A stretch of DNA of 64,000 nt from positions 310,001 to 374,000 of the forward strand of contig CAXXXO010000004.1 of NCBI GenBank assembly GCA_963674625.2, given 5' to 3'. This document shows, one piece after another, positions 52,212 to 60,561 of the stretch. Source of the DNA: JALHFZ01 sp963674625 (GTDB lineage: Bacteria > Synergistota > Synergistia > Synergistales > Aminobacteriaceae). Position numbers and translations under genes: made by a program. Numbering within the stretch: the stretch's first letter is position 1; each line of letters opens with the position of its first letter. The notes under the pieces are model-generated. The model searched no databases. It saw only the letters and a program-made list of their open reading frames with translations, and was not told the origin of the DNA.

Positions 52212-52736
52212 TTATTCTTCCTCCGCCAAGTAGTTTTTCGCCTTCAGGCGGAAAAGAATCCGCTTCCATGAAGCGTGGTCCCGAAGTTCCACTTTGTGAA
52301 GGTGGACGCCCCCGGTGAGGGAGGACAGGGGTTCTCCGCCGCTTCCCCGGATATTTTCCATGAAGTGCTGAACATCCCGTTTCGTGGCGAGCATGAGGCT
52401 TCCCGTGATCTCGCCGTAGAGGGGATGTTCGACGATGACGTTGAGAACCCTGGCCCCCTCCTCCACGAAGATGAGAAGTTCCTCCTCCATGGATGGGTAA
52501 TCGGTATGCCGTGTGGCAACTGTTTTGATAAGGGAAGGCTCGGGGCCGGTCTGCAGGGTAAGATATCCCCGGGGGGTCGCCACCACGGCCATCCCCTCAG
52601 CCCGGAGAAGGGCGAGATCCTGCACGATCACCTGTCTGCTGACCTCAAAGCGGGAAGCGAGCTCCGCCCCTTTCAGAGGTTCGGCACTTCCCTCGAGCAG
52701 GCGGGCAATTTCTCTGCGCCTTTCGACACCTTTCAT
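52212..52736 (-). CDS. niaR: Niacin-responsive transcriptional repressor NiaR
   Basis: This protein of about 174 residues has an N-terminal HTH_11 domain (RRREIARLLEG, LASRFEVSRQVIVQDLALLRAEG). The C-terminal 3H domain is named for three conserved His patches, seen here in ATRHTDYPSMEEEL, IVEHPLYGEI and GGVHLHKVEL. The family represses NAD biosynthesis and niacin uptake when nicotinate is bound. ATG 52736 has AGAGGGGG 8 nt upstream; the in-frame TTG at 52778 has no site. Confidence 0.93.
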   Translation of the reverse strand: MKGVERRREIARLLEGSAEPLKGAELASRFEVSRQVIVQDLALLRAEGMAVVATPRGYLTLQTGPEPSLIKTVATRHTDYPSMEEELLIFVEEGARVLNVIVEHPLYGEITGSLMLATKRDVQHFMENIRGSGGEPLSSLTGGVHLHKVELRDHASWKRILFRLKAKNYLAEEE

Positions 52737-52868
52737 GAATCTTACCCCCTCTGAGTGCCGCGGCCGCTCTTTTTTCAAAGCAGATCTTTGCCCTGAAATT
52801 GCGCCGCAGGAATGAGTTTATGCTACCATATCTGCAATAAGTTGATTACGCCATAAGGAGGCGATGCC

Positions 52869-53282
52869 ATGAAAACCTTTACGGAATATCTCTGGTTCGA
52901 GACAAAGAAACGCAAGGAACTCGTGCACATCACGGCCGTTCTTCAGGCGATCCTGGAGCGAAGCGGCATCCGGGACGGAATGATGCTCGTCACGGCATCC
53001 CATATCACCGCCGGGATCCTGGTGAACGACAACGAGGAGGGGCTCTTCGAGGATATCATGGAGTGGCTCGAGCGTCTCGCTCCTGAAGATCCCTCGTACA
53101 GGCACCACCGCACCGGGGAGGACAACGGAGACGCCCATCTGAAGCGGATTCTCCTTCACCACCAGGTTATCCTTCCCGTGACGGAGGGACGGCTGGATCT
53201 CGGTCCGTGGGAGCAGTGCTTCTACGCCGAGTTCGACGGCCAGAGAAGAAAACGGGTCGTCGTCAAGGTCATGGGGGAATAG
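52869..53282 (+). CDS. yjbQ: YjbQ/UPF0047 family protein
   Basis: This 137-residue single-domain protein has family motifs MMLVTASHITAGILVNDNEEG, HLKRILLHHQVILPVTEGRL and LGPWEQCFYAEFDG. YjbQ proteins show secondary thiamin-phosphate synthase activity in vitro, and their main role is uncertain. AAGGAGG precedes the ATG. It is 3 nt from the S9 peptidase gene and therefore likely cotranscribed. Confidence 0.93.
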   Translation: MKTFTEYLWFETKKRKELVHITAVLQAILERSGIRDGMMLVTASHITAGILVNDNEEGLFEDIMEWLERLAPEDPSYRHHRTGEDNGDAHLKRILLHHQVILPVTEGRLDLGPWEQCFYAEFDGQRRKRVVVKVMGE

Positions 53283-53285
53283 GCC

Positions 53286-55178
53286 ATGAAACTTCTTTCT
53301 GTCGCCTCGGCCCTGCTGCTCGCCTGCGTCCTGCTCCCCCGCCCGTGCGCCGCATCGGAGAAACTCATCCCACTCGAGGACTTTTTCCGCAATCCGGTGA
53401 AAACGGGTTTCCGCATCTCTCCCGACGGTCAGTACATCTCCTTTCTCAAACCCTGGGAGCGAAGGCTGAACATTTTCGTTCAGAAAATCGGCTCCGACGA
53501 GGAGCTTCGGGTCACCTCGGCCAGGGACCGGGATATCCCCGCCTATTTCTGGTCGGGGGACAGCCGGATCGTCTTTCTTCAGGACAAGGGAGGGGACGAG
53601 AACTTCCGGCTCTACAAGGTGAACCTGGACGGAACGGAGGAGAAGGAACTCACTCCCTTCGAAAACGTTCGGGTCACCATCGTGGACGAGCTGGAGGAAC
53701 AGGAGAACGAACTCCTCATCGGAATGAACCGCCGGGACCCCCGCATCTTCGACGTCTACCGGCTGAATATCGATACAGGCAGTCTCACCCTCGTGGAGGA
53801 AAACCCGGGAGACATCGAGGGATGGCTCACCGATCACGACGGGCGCCTCCGGGCGGCCGTCCGGACGGACGGGGTCAACATGTCTCTTCTTTACCGCGAC
53901 AGGGAGGACCAGCCCTTCAAGACCCTCCTGACCACCGACTTCCGTGAATCCCTCTCTCCCCTCTTTTTCACCTTCGACAATCAAAAGCTCTACGTGGCCT
54001 CCAACCTCGGACGGGATACCTCCGCCATCTATATCTTCGACCCGCAGACGGCGAAGCAGGAGGATCTGCTCTTCGAACACCCCGAAGTGGACGTTTCGGC
54101 CCTCTTTTACTCGAAGAAACGAAAGGTGCTCACGGGAACTGGGTACACCACCGACCGGTTCCACTACCACTTCTTCGATTCCGACCGGGAGGAGCTGCAG
54201 AAGGAGCTCGAATCCCGCCTGAGCGGGTACGAGGTGGTCGTCACCTCCATGAGCAAGGATGAGACGAAGGTTCTTCTCCACGCCGGAAGCGACCGCACCA
54301 GGGGAGCCTACTATTTCTTCAACCGCGAGACAAAAGACTTCCGGAAGCTCGCAGAAATCGCTCCCTGGCTGCCGGAAGAGCAGATGGCGGCCATGAATCC
54401 CGTATCCTATACTGCCCGGGACGGACTGACCATCCACGGCTACCTGACTCTGCCGAAGGGAACTGCGGGCAAAAACCTTCCCGTGGTCATCAATCCCCAC
54501 GGCGGCCCATGGGCCCGGGATGTATGGGGCTTCGACCCCGAGGTGCAGTTTCTCGCCAACCGGGGACTCGCCGTGCTTCAGATGAACTTCCGGGGATCCA
54601 CCGGCTACGGAAGAAAATTCTGGGAGGCGAGCTTCAAGGAATGGGGCCGGGCCATGCAGAACGACGTAACCGACGGAGTTCTCTGGCTCATCGACAAGGA
54701 GATCGCCGACACGAAACGAGTGGGGATCTACGGCGGCTCCTACGGCGGATACGCAGTTCTTGCAGGGCTTGCCTTCACCCCGGACCTCTACGCCTGCGGA
54801 GTGGACTACGTGGGGGTGTCGAATATCTTCACCCTCCTCGAGACCATCCCCCCCTATTGGGAGCTGGGCCGGCAGATGCTCTACGAGCAGATCGGCCATC
54901 CGGAAAAGGACAAGGAACTTCTGAAATCCGTCTCGCCGGTCTTCCACGCCGACAATATAAAGGCTCCCCTTCTCGTGGCCCAGGGGGCAAACGACCCCCG
55001 GGTGAAAAAAGCAGAGTCCGACCAGATAGTGGAGGCCCTGCGGAAGCGGGGCGTGGATGTGGAGTACATGGTGAAGGAAAACGAAGGGCACGGATTCCAT
55101 AACGAAGAGAACCGCTTCGACTTCTACCGTGCCATGGAGCGCTTCTTTGCGAAATACCTCGGAAGCGAAAAAGAATAG
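53286..55178 (+). CDS. Exported S9 family prolyl oligopeptidase-like peptidase
   Basis: This 630-residue serine peptidase has an N-terminal signal peptide (residues 1-23, ending PCAASE). A beta-propeller (about 30-370) contains RISPDGQYISFLKP and WSGDSRIVFLQDKGG. The C-terminal alpha/beta hydrolase has the nucleophile Ser485 in GGSYGGY, Asp570 in GANDPRV and His602 in EGHGF. It probably cleaves oligopeptides in the envelope, fitting a peptide-fermenting lifestyle. Confidence 0.93.
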   Translation: MKLLSVASALLLACVLLPRPCAASEKLIPLEDFFRNPVKTGFRISPDGQYISFLKPWERRLNIFVQKIGSDEELRVTSARDRDIPAYFWSGDSRIVFLQDKGGDENFRLYKVNLDGTEEKELTPFENVRVTIVDELEEQENELLIGMNRRDPRIFDVYRLNIDTGSLTLVEENPGDIEGWLTDHDGRLRAAVRTDGVNMSLLYRDREDQPFKTLLTTDFRESLSPLFFTFDNQKLYVASNLGRDTSAIYIFDPQTAKQEDLLFEHPEVDVSALFYSKKRKVLTGTGYTTDRFHYHFFDSDREELQKELESRLSGYEVVVTSMSKDETKVLLHAGSDRTRGAYYFFNRETKDFRKLAEIAPWLPEEQMAAMNPVSYTARDGLTIHGYLTLPKGTAGKNLPVVINPHGGPWARDVWGFDPEVQFLANRGLAVLQMNFRGSTGYGRKFWEASFKEWGRAMQNDVTDGVLWLIDKEIADTKRVGIYGGSYGGYAVLAGLAFTPDLYACGVDYVGVSNIFTLLETIPPYWELGRQMLYEQIGHPEKDKELLKSVSPVFHADNIKAPLLVAQGANDPRVKKAESDQIVEALRKRGVDVEYMVKENEGHGFHNEENRFDFYRAMERFFAKYLGSEKE

Positions 55179-55198
55179 TCTCGGAGAAAAAATCAGGA

Positions 55199-55225
55199 GG
55201 GCGGGCCTTCGGGCCCGCCCTTTTT
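55199..55225 (+). terminator. Intrinsic terminator, S9 peptidase
   Basis: A 9-bp stem GGGCGGGCC/GGCCCGCCC with a TTCG tetraloop is followed by TTTTT. It ends exactly at the stop codon of the convergent gene and may act on both strands. Confidence 0.92.
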
Positions 55226-56773
55226 CTATTTACTCTCTTCCTTATCCTTCAGCCAGTCGATCCAGTAGAGGTCCGTCCTTCGACTGGAGAGGTTCCGCAC
55301 GCTTCCCTGGAGGCGCAGTTCCTTCAGCAGCTCGATGTCGAGATCGGCGATGAGGGCCATCTCCGTATTGGGAGTCGCCTCGGCCGCCACAGCGTCGTGG
55401 GGGAAGGCAAAATCCGACGGGGTGAAGATTGCAGACTGGGCATACTGAATATCCATGCTCGCCACCTTGGGGATGTTGCCCACGCTTCCCGCAATGGCCA
55501 CGTAGCACTCGTTCTCGATAGCCCTTGCCTGGGCGCAGCGGCGGACCCGGAGATAGGCGTTCTTCGTATCCGTCCAGAAGGGGATGAGGAGAAGATCCAT
55601 CCCCTTGATGGCAAGATACCGGGAAAGCTCGGGAAATTCCACGTCGTAGCAGATGAGGATGCCCACCTTCCCCACGTCCGTCTGGAAGACCTGCAGATCG
55701 TGGCCGCCCTGAAGCCCCCAGTACCGGTATTCGTCGGGGGTGATATGCAGCTTGTACTGCTGGTCCCAGGTGCCGTCCCTCCGGCAGAGGAAGGAGACGT
55801 TGTAGAGGCGGTTGTTCCGCAGCTCGGGGACGCTCCCCGAGACAATGTTTATGTTGTAGGAGACCGCCATTTCCACGAGATTTTTCCGAAGGTCCGCCGT
55901 GTATCCGGCGATTGAGCGCATGGCCTCCGCCGGGTCCTTCTGGTCGAACTGGGCAAGCAGCGGAGCGTTGAAGAGCTCGGGAAAGAGGACGAGGTCCGTA
56001 TTGTACCCTGCCTGGGTGTCCACAAAGAACTCCACCTGCTGCAGAAAATCATCGAAGGAGTCGAAGGTCCGCATCTGCCACTGCACCACCCCGAGACGCA
56101 TATAGGTCTTCACCTTCGAGATGAGCTTCTTCCGGTCTTCGTAGTAGATATTGTTCCACTCGAGGATGACGCCGTACCCCTTTGAGCTGTAATCCTCGGG
56201 CCAGTAGTTCTCCACGATCCGCCGGTGGTGGAAGTCGTTGCTGATCTGGAATGTCAGGACGGGATCGGAGATCTCCCGGTTGTTCACCATGCGGATGTAC
56301 TGCTGGGGCGTTTTTTTATCGGCCCATTCCTCGTACCCCGGAATCCGGCCGCCTATGAGAATGCCCTTGAGGTTGAGAGTCTCGCAAAGTTCTTTTCTGG
56401 CATCGTAGAGCCGCCGGCCGAGCCGCTTCTCCCGATAGTCCGGGGAGACGAAGATGTCGATGCCGTAGAGATAGTCCCCTTCCGGATCGTGGTTCTTCAG
56501 CCTTCCGTCGCCGACGATGTCCTTATAGGTATGCCTGTCGCCGAAGCGGGAATAGTCGATGATGAGGGAAAAGGCGCCGGCCACCACCTTCCCCTTGTCC
56601 TCGATGCAGAGCTGCCCCTCGGGAAACCGGGTGAGCATGGCGCTGAACTGCTCTCTCGTCCAGGCGCCCCCCATTTTGGGGTAGACACGGTCCATGATCG
56701 CTTTCAGTTCATCGTAATCATCCGGCCTCAGCTGGCGCAGCTCGAGTTCATGCTGATATCTCTTTTTTGCCAT
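55226..56773 (-). CDS. GNAT acetyltransferase-carbon-nitrogen hydrolase fusion
   Basis: This protein has about 515 residues. An N-terminal GNAT domain (about 10-190, ELRQLRPDDYDELKAIMDRV, VSPDYREKRLGRRLYDARKEL) is fused to a nitrilase-superfamily domain (about 225-500). The nitrilase triad is Glu266 (VLFPELFN), Lys341 (QYKLHITPDE) and Cys375 (LICYDVEFPE). The architecture is known but substrates are not; it could acetylate and then hydrolyse amide-type amines. ATG 56773 has GGAAGGGAAG; a TTG at 56806 is less likely. Probably related in function to the next nitrilase gene. Confidence 0.93.
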   Translation of the reverse strand: MAKKRYQHELELRQLRPDDYDELKAIMDRVYPKMGGAWTREQFSAMLTRFPEGQLCIEDKGKVVAGAFSLIIDYSRFGDRHTYKDIVGDGRLKNHDPEGDYLYGIDIFVSPDYREKRLGRRLYDARKELCETLNLKGILIGGRIPGYEEWADKKTPQQYIRMVNNREISDPVLTFQISNDFHHRRIVENYWPEDYSSKGYGVILEWNNIYYEDRKKLISKVKTYMRLGVVQWQMRTFDSFDDFLQQVEFFVDTQAGYNTDLVLFPELFNAPLLAQFDQKDPAEAMRSIAGYTADLRKNLVEMAVSYNINIVSGSVPELRNNRLYNVSFLCRRDGTWDQQYKLHITPDEYRYWGLQGGHDLQVFQTDVGKVGILICYDVEFPELSRYLAIKGMDLLLIPFWTDTKNAYLRVRRCAQARAIENECYVAIAGSVGNIPKVASMDIQYAQSAIFTPSDFAFPHDAVAAEATPNTEMALIADLDIELLKELRLQGSVRNLSSRRTDLYWIDWLKDKEESK

Positions 56774-56852
56774 GAAAATCTTCCCTTCCTGGATAATTCC
56801 TTCCAATTATAACCGCAGACAAGGGCAGCGGGAGGAAAGGAGAGCCTAACTA

Positions 56853-56891
56853 CAAAAAGAGAGGATCCCTGCTCGAGCGGTTCTCTTTTTG
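56853..56891 (-). terminator. Possible terminator hairpin after the nitrilase gene
   Basis: A 10-bp stem CAAAAAGAGA/TCTCTTTTTG with a 19-nt loop lies 84 nt after the nitrilase stop on the minus strand. The descending arm supplies the T-rich end. Weak support. Confidence 0.4.
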
Positions 56892-56974
56892 CGGATCAGA
56901 TTTTTTCGGAATGCCCCATTCATCAGGGAACACTTGGGGTTCACTTGTTTGAACGGGTTTCACCCACCATTCCT

Positions 56975-57775
56975 TTAGTCCGAGATTTTATAGATTTCAG
57001 GGACCCTGTCATTGAAAACCGTCAGGAAACTCCGAATATCCGAGACCTCTTTCATGTCAAGGGTCACAAATCCCGCTTCCTCGCCATCCCCTCCTTCGAA
57101 CAAGATTTCCCCCTTCGGCCCGAGGATGAGGGAGCCTCCGCCGAAGGGCGTATCCCCCGAGGTGCCGCAGCGGTTGCACGCCACAACGAACATCTGGTTC
57201 TCGATAGCCCGGGCCCGGAGAAGGGTCTTCCAATGGTCCGCCCGGACGGCAGGCCATTCGGCGCTCACGAAGAGGGTTTCGACTCCCCGAAGGGCGTAGG
57301 TGCGAAGCCACTCGCAGAACCGGATGTCATAGCAGATCACGCAGCCGGAGGGAACTCCCTCCAGGTCAAAGAGACATTCCTTTTTTCCGCCGGTAAAATA
57401 TTTTTCCTCTTCCATAAGGCGTATGAGGTGAACCTTGTCGTAGAAGGCGACAAGTTCGCCCTTGGGGTTAATCACCTGGGCCCGGTTCGCATATCCCTCC
57501 TTCGTGGAGACAAGGACAGAACCGCCCACGAACCAGACACCGTATTTTCGTGCGAGGTTGCCTAAGAAGGCCGCCGCCTCCCGGCCCTCCGGGTCGGCGA
57601 GTTCTTTCGCCCGGGACAAGGCGTATCCCACATTCCAGATTTCCGGCAGCACAATGGCCGTGGGGAGGTCGGCAGGAAGGGAAACCGACTTCATCCACCG
57701 TTCCACGTTTTCATAGTTTTTCTTCTTGTCTCCAAGGACGATATCGAGTTGGAGCACTCCTGCGCGAATCTTCAT
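56975..57775 (-). CDS. Nitrilase-superfamily amidase (omega-amidase/YafV-like)
   Basis: This 266-residue carbon-nitrogen hydrolase has the catalytic triad Glu45 (VLPEIWN), Lys114 (FYDKVHL) and Cys148 (VICYDIRF). It ends with a standard FAGGDG-like GEILFEGGDGEEAG segment. The likely reaction is hydrolysis of a small amide. It lies 11 nt downstream of the DUF2848 gene with AGGAGGTG before the ATG, so the three genes 59.1-57.0 kb form an operon with the GntR regulator. Confidence 0.9.
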   Translation of the reverse strand: MKIRAGVLQLDIVLGDKKKNYENVERWMKSVSLPADLPTAIVLPEIWNVGYALSRAKELADPEGREAAAFLGNLARKYGVWFVGGSVLVSTKEGYANRAQVINPKGELVAFYDKVHLIRLMEEEKYFTGGKKECLFDLEGVPSGCVICYDIRFCEWLRTYALRGVETLFVSAEWPAVRADHWKTLLRARAIENQMFVVACNRCGTSGDTPFGGGSLILGPKGEILFEGGDGEEAGFVTLDMKEVSDIRSFLTVFNDRVPEIYKISD

Positions 57776-57786
57776 AAGAACACCTC

Positions 57787-58470
57787 CTAATTTCTGTCGG
57801 GAAGAACCCGGACTTCGTATTCATGACGGATCTCCCTGCCCAACAGGGGATCTTTCAATGAAAGAACGTATGCTTTTCCGTAGATAAGTCCCTCTCCGAG
57901 GACCGGAAGGGTGCCGCTGAAGAGGGCGAGCCTGCAGCCTGAGCAGGGGGCATTCTCCCGGGCCAGCTCGAAGAGCTTTTCCGGAGGCAGCATTTTTCCG
58001 AGGGTCCCCTCCTGGTAGAGTTTTCCGTCCACCCACGTCCGGAGTTCGAGGGAATCCCAGTGGTCCCGGACTTCATCCACTTTCCAGAAAACGGACCCAA
58101 CGATCTTTGAACAGATCTGTTTCGCCTTCGCCACAGAGACAGTTTCGAGGGCCCGGTCCGTATGATCGCTCGCCACCGTGACATACAAATTTCCCTCTTC
58201 GCTCCGGGCAAGAAAAACTTCCCCCTCCCCTGAGGTGCCCTCTCCCACGACCCACAGAAGCCGGGAGGAAGAGACCCTCTCGGGTTCTACCCAGTACATG
58301 GAGGGGACTTTTTCGGGAGCGGGCACTCCGATCTTTCGCAGCTCCTCCACATGAGCCCGGACACCCTCCTGGTTCCTTCCCGTATAGCCGGCGGCGACGC
58401 AGGCATCCCAGGCGAGAGATACCCCTTCGCTTCCGCCCTTTTTGTGCAGTACAACCGTTTTCATATGCAT
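57787..58470 (-). CDS. DUF2848 family protein
   Basis: This 227-residue protein resembles DUF2848: a GYTGRNQEGVRAHVEELRKIG motif, PSMYWVEPERV, VASDHTDRALETVSVAKAKQ and an Asp/Glu-rich centre. Members often sit near amidases and GntR regulators and may be fumarylacetoacetase-like hydrolases, but no function is proven. There is no signal peptide. GGGAAGGG precedes the ATG and the regulator gene lies 18 nt upstream. Confidence 0.82.
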   Translation of the reverse strand: MHMKTVVLHKKGGSEGVSLAWDACVAAGYTGRNQEGVRAHVEELRKIGVPAPEKVPSMYWVEPERVSSSRLLWVVGEGTSGEGEVFLARSEEGNLYVTVASDHTDRALETVSVAKAKQICSKIVGSVFWKVDEVRDHWDSLELRTWVDGKLYQEGTLGKMLPPEKLFELARENAPCSGCRLALFSGTLPVLGEGLIYGKAYVLSLKDPLLGREIRHEYEVRVLPDRN

Positions 58471-58488
58471 TTCGCATTCCCTTCCCTT

Positions 58489-59136
58489 CTACCCGAATGT
58501 CAAGGCATCGAACTTGCGCAGAAGAATTTCTTCGGTGCTGTCGAGATGGCCGCGAAGGGCCTCTTTTGCAGCCCGTTTTTTTCCCTTTGCGACTGCCTCC
58601 ACTATTTTGCCGTGTTCGGCGAGAACATCGTCGTATCGCTGTTCGTTCATTGCGAGCATGCCGAGCCATATCATCTCTTCGCTGACGGAGTTCCAGAATC
58701 CCCGGAGGCGGGAATTGCCCGCCGCGGGAAAAAGAAGGGAGTGAAAGGACTGATCTGCAGAGATGAAGGAATAAAGAGTTCCCCTGGATTCCTTCATGGA
58801 AGAAAGCATGTGCTCCATGCGGCGCCCGGACTCCCCGGAGAGGCCGGAGGAGATGAGAAGATCGAGGGCGTTGAGTTCCAGCAGACGGCGGGCCTGAAAA
58901 ACTTCCCGCATATCGGCGGCGGCGACGGAGCGAACCTGGATGCTCTTTCTCGAATTCACGAGAAGCCACCCTTCCTGGGCAAGGCGATGGACGGCCTCCC
59001 GGACGGGCGTTCGGCTTACCCCCAGCTCTTCTGCCAGGGTTCTCTCCTGTAAAGTGCTCGCCGGAGGAAATTCAAGGGAGAGAATTCCCTTCTTGAGTCT
59101 TTCATATATACCTGTGGCGAGGTTGCTGTTCTTCAC
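58489..59136 (-). CDS. GntR family transcriptional regulator (FCD type)
   Basis: The protein has about 215 residues. The winged helix contains IYERLKKGILSL, TLAEELGVSRTPVREAVHRLAQEG; the FCD effector domain follows (FQARRLLELNALDLL, FHSLLFPAAGN, EHGKIVEAV). Possible starts are GTG 59136, ATG 59157 and TTG 59169. The first is favoured because it leaves both operator palindromes upstream and gives a normal-length N-terminus; Shine-Dalgarno evidence is weak for all. It probably controls itself and the DUF2848-nitrilase genes. Confidence 0.9.
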   Translation of the reverse strand: MKNSNLATGIYERLKKGILSLEFPPASTLQERTLAEELGVSRTPVREAVHRLAQEGWLLVNSRKSIQVRSVAAADMREVFQARRLLELNALDLLISSGLSGESGRRMEHMLSSMKESRGTLYSFISADQSFHSLLFPAAGNSRLRGFWNSVSEEMIWLGMLAMNEQRYDDVLAEHGKIVEAVAKGKKRAAKEALRGHLDSTEEILLRKFDALTFG

Positions 59137-59166
59137 TGGTATACCACATCCTGTCATGGTATACCA
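59137..59166 (-). promoter_or_regulatory. Twin GntR operator palindromes
   Basis: TGGTATACCA occurs at 59137-59146 and again at 59157-59166, a 20-bp centre-to-centre distance, i.e. two helical turns on the same DNA face. The sites match the GT-n-AC operator style of FCD-type GntR proteins and overlap the regulator's translation start, consistent with autorepression. Confidence 0.8.
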
Positions 59167-59282
59167 CAAGAATAGTCAATCTTTCACCTGCTGTCAAGGA
59201 CTGAGTGAACAGATTGCAGAAGGTCTTTTTATCATAAAAGGCTGAATTGCCATGAGAGGAAGTTCATAAAGTCTGCTGAAGT

Positions 59283-60542
59283 TCAATATCCGGTATGTTC
59301 GGCATGAAAAGGGTTTTCATGGCCAAGCGACCATTCCGAGAGTTCGGCAACGCAGTCGGCCATGGTTGCCTCTACGCCGAATCCTCCGGCTTTTGTCACA
59401 ATCGGAAGCCCGGCATGAGGTCCATCCAGCAGGCGAACCAGGGGAATGCCAGGCTCCACTTCTTTTACGAGTTCAATCCCTCCCGCGCCAAGTGCCCGAA
59501 CGACCCAGACCGCCACCTCTCCGCCAGTGAGAAAGAGCCCGCTCACCGGGAGGGACTTCATAATATCGGAGACCGATGAAGCAAGACTTCTGCAGATGGC
59601 TTCTCCTGCATTTCCTTTCGCGTCTTCCCCAAGATGCACTTTTTCGAGAGAAGAGATCAGCAGTGTATTTTTTCTTCTCAAGAGCAAATCTTTCGCTTCC
59701 TTTATCACCCTTTTTTCTTCCTCTGCCCTGCTGCTCAGAAGAGAAGGCACATCGAGGGTCACAGGGAAGACGATTTTTTTCTCCAGAATGTGCTGCGCCT
59801 GAAGGACGCTCATGGGGTTAAGGCTTCCCACAACCAGAAGAACCGGAAGAGGCGAGACGGCAAGCGCCCCGGCCATTCCTGCGGATCCCACCCAGAGAAC
59901 ATCCTCCGGAGGAACCTCTTCTGTCGTGCCCTCCACAATCAATCGCAGATCGTCCTCCGTCTCCGCATCACAGGAGAAGACTCCTTTTTTCCCCGCCGCC
60001 CGCATTATTTCAGGAATTCGGAACTGGCGAATCTCCCCGAGGGTGATATGACGCACAGGAAGGCAGGTTTCACCCCTGAGCGTCTCGACAAGAGACGACG
60101 TCTTCACGGGGTTCCGCGAATCCTGACCGGCTGCCGTTGAGGCTACAGGAAGGCCCTTCACCAGCAGAAGGCCGTCCCTGGCTGTCCGTCCGTTCCCCGG
60201 AAAGGACGGTGCAAAGAGGGTCAGGGGAAACTGCAGCTTTTCCCGGAGGACTTTCACTTCCGCAGCGATATTTCCCCGGAGTGTTGAATCAACTTTTTTA
60301 TAAAATATCCGCTTCCCTCTGAAAGGGAAAAGATGCTTCGCCATATTTTCGAAGATCTCGACGGATTGTTCTTCCGGCAGGTTTCTCGTTTCCGTGTCCA
60401 GTACCGCGACGGGTTTTTGAATGGAGGCTAAAGACCCGGGGTCAAAAATTACCGAGGCCGAAAAACCCGCCTTGAAGAACTGAATCCCCGAATCGCTGGA
60501 ACCGGTGAGATCGTCGGCGATAATAACGTACTGTCTTTGCAT
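59283..60542 (-). CDS. Four-carbon acid sugar kinase (DUF1537 family)
   Basis: This kinase of about 419 residues begins MQRQYVIIADDLTGSSDSG. It has FYKKVDSTLRGNIAAEV in the N-terminal sugar-binding half and LFLTGGEVAVWVVRALG with KAGGFG in the C-terminal nucleotide-binding half. DUF1537 enzymes phosphorylate D-threonate, D-erythronate or L-threonate, and a PdxA2-type dehydrogenase then oxidises the product; both genes are adjacent here. AAAGGAG precedes ATG 60542. Confidence 0.92.
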   Translation of the reverse strand: MQRQYVIIADDLTGSSDSGIQFFKAGFSASVIFDPGSLASIQKPVAVLDTETRNLPEEQSVEIFENMAKHLFPFRGKRIFYKKVDSTLRGNIAAEVKVLREKLQFPLTLFAPSFPGNGRTARDGLLLVKGLPVASTAAGQDSRNPVKTSSLVETLRGETCLPVRHITLGEIRQFRIPEIMRAAGKKGVFSCDAETEDDLRLIVEGTTEEVPPEDVLWVGSAGMAGALAVSPLPVLLVVGSLNPMSVLQAQHILEKKIVFPVTLDVPSLLSSRAEEEKRVIKEAKDLLLRRKNTLLISSLEKVHLGEDAKGNAGEAICRSLASSVSDIMKSLPVSGLFLTGGEVAVWVVRALGAGGIELVKEVEPGIPLVRLLDGPHAGLPIVTKAGGFGVEATMADCVAELSEWSLGHENPFHAEHTGY

Positions 60543-60561
60543 AAAATTATCTCCTTTTGAT

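Noticed and set aside
52818..55100. 760-codon minus-strand frame opposite yjbQ and the S9 peptidase
   Set aside because: The plus-strand genes have signal peptide, catalytic triad and ribosome sites; the minus frame has none of these.
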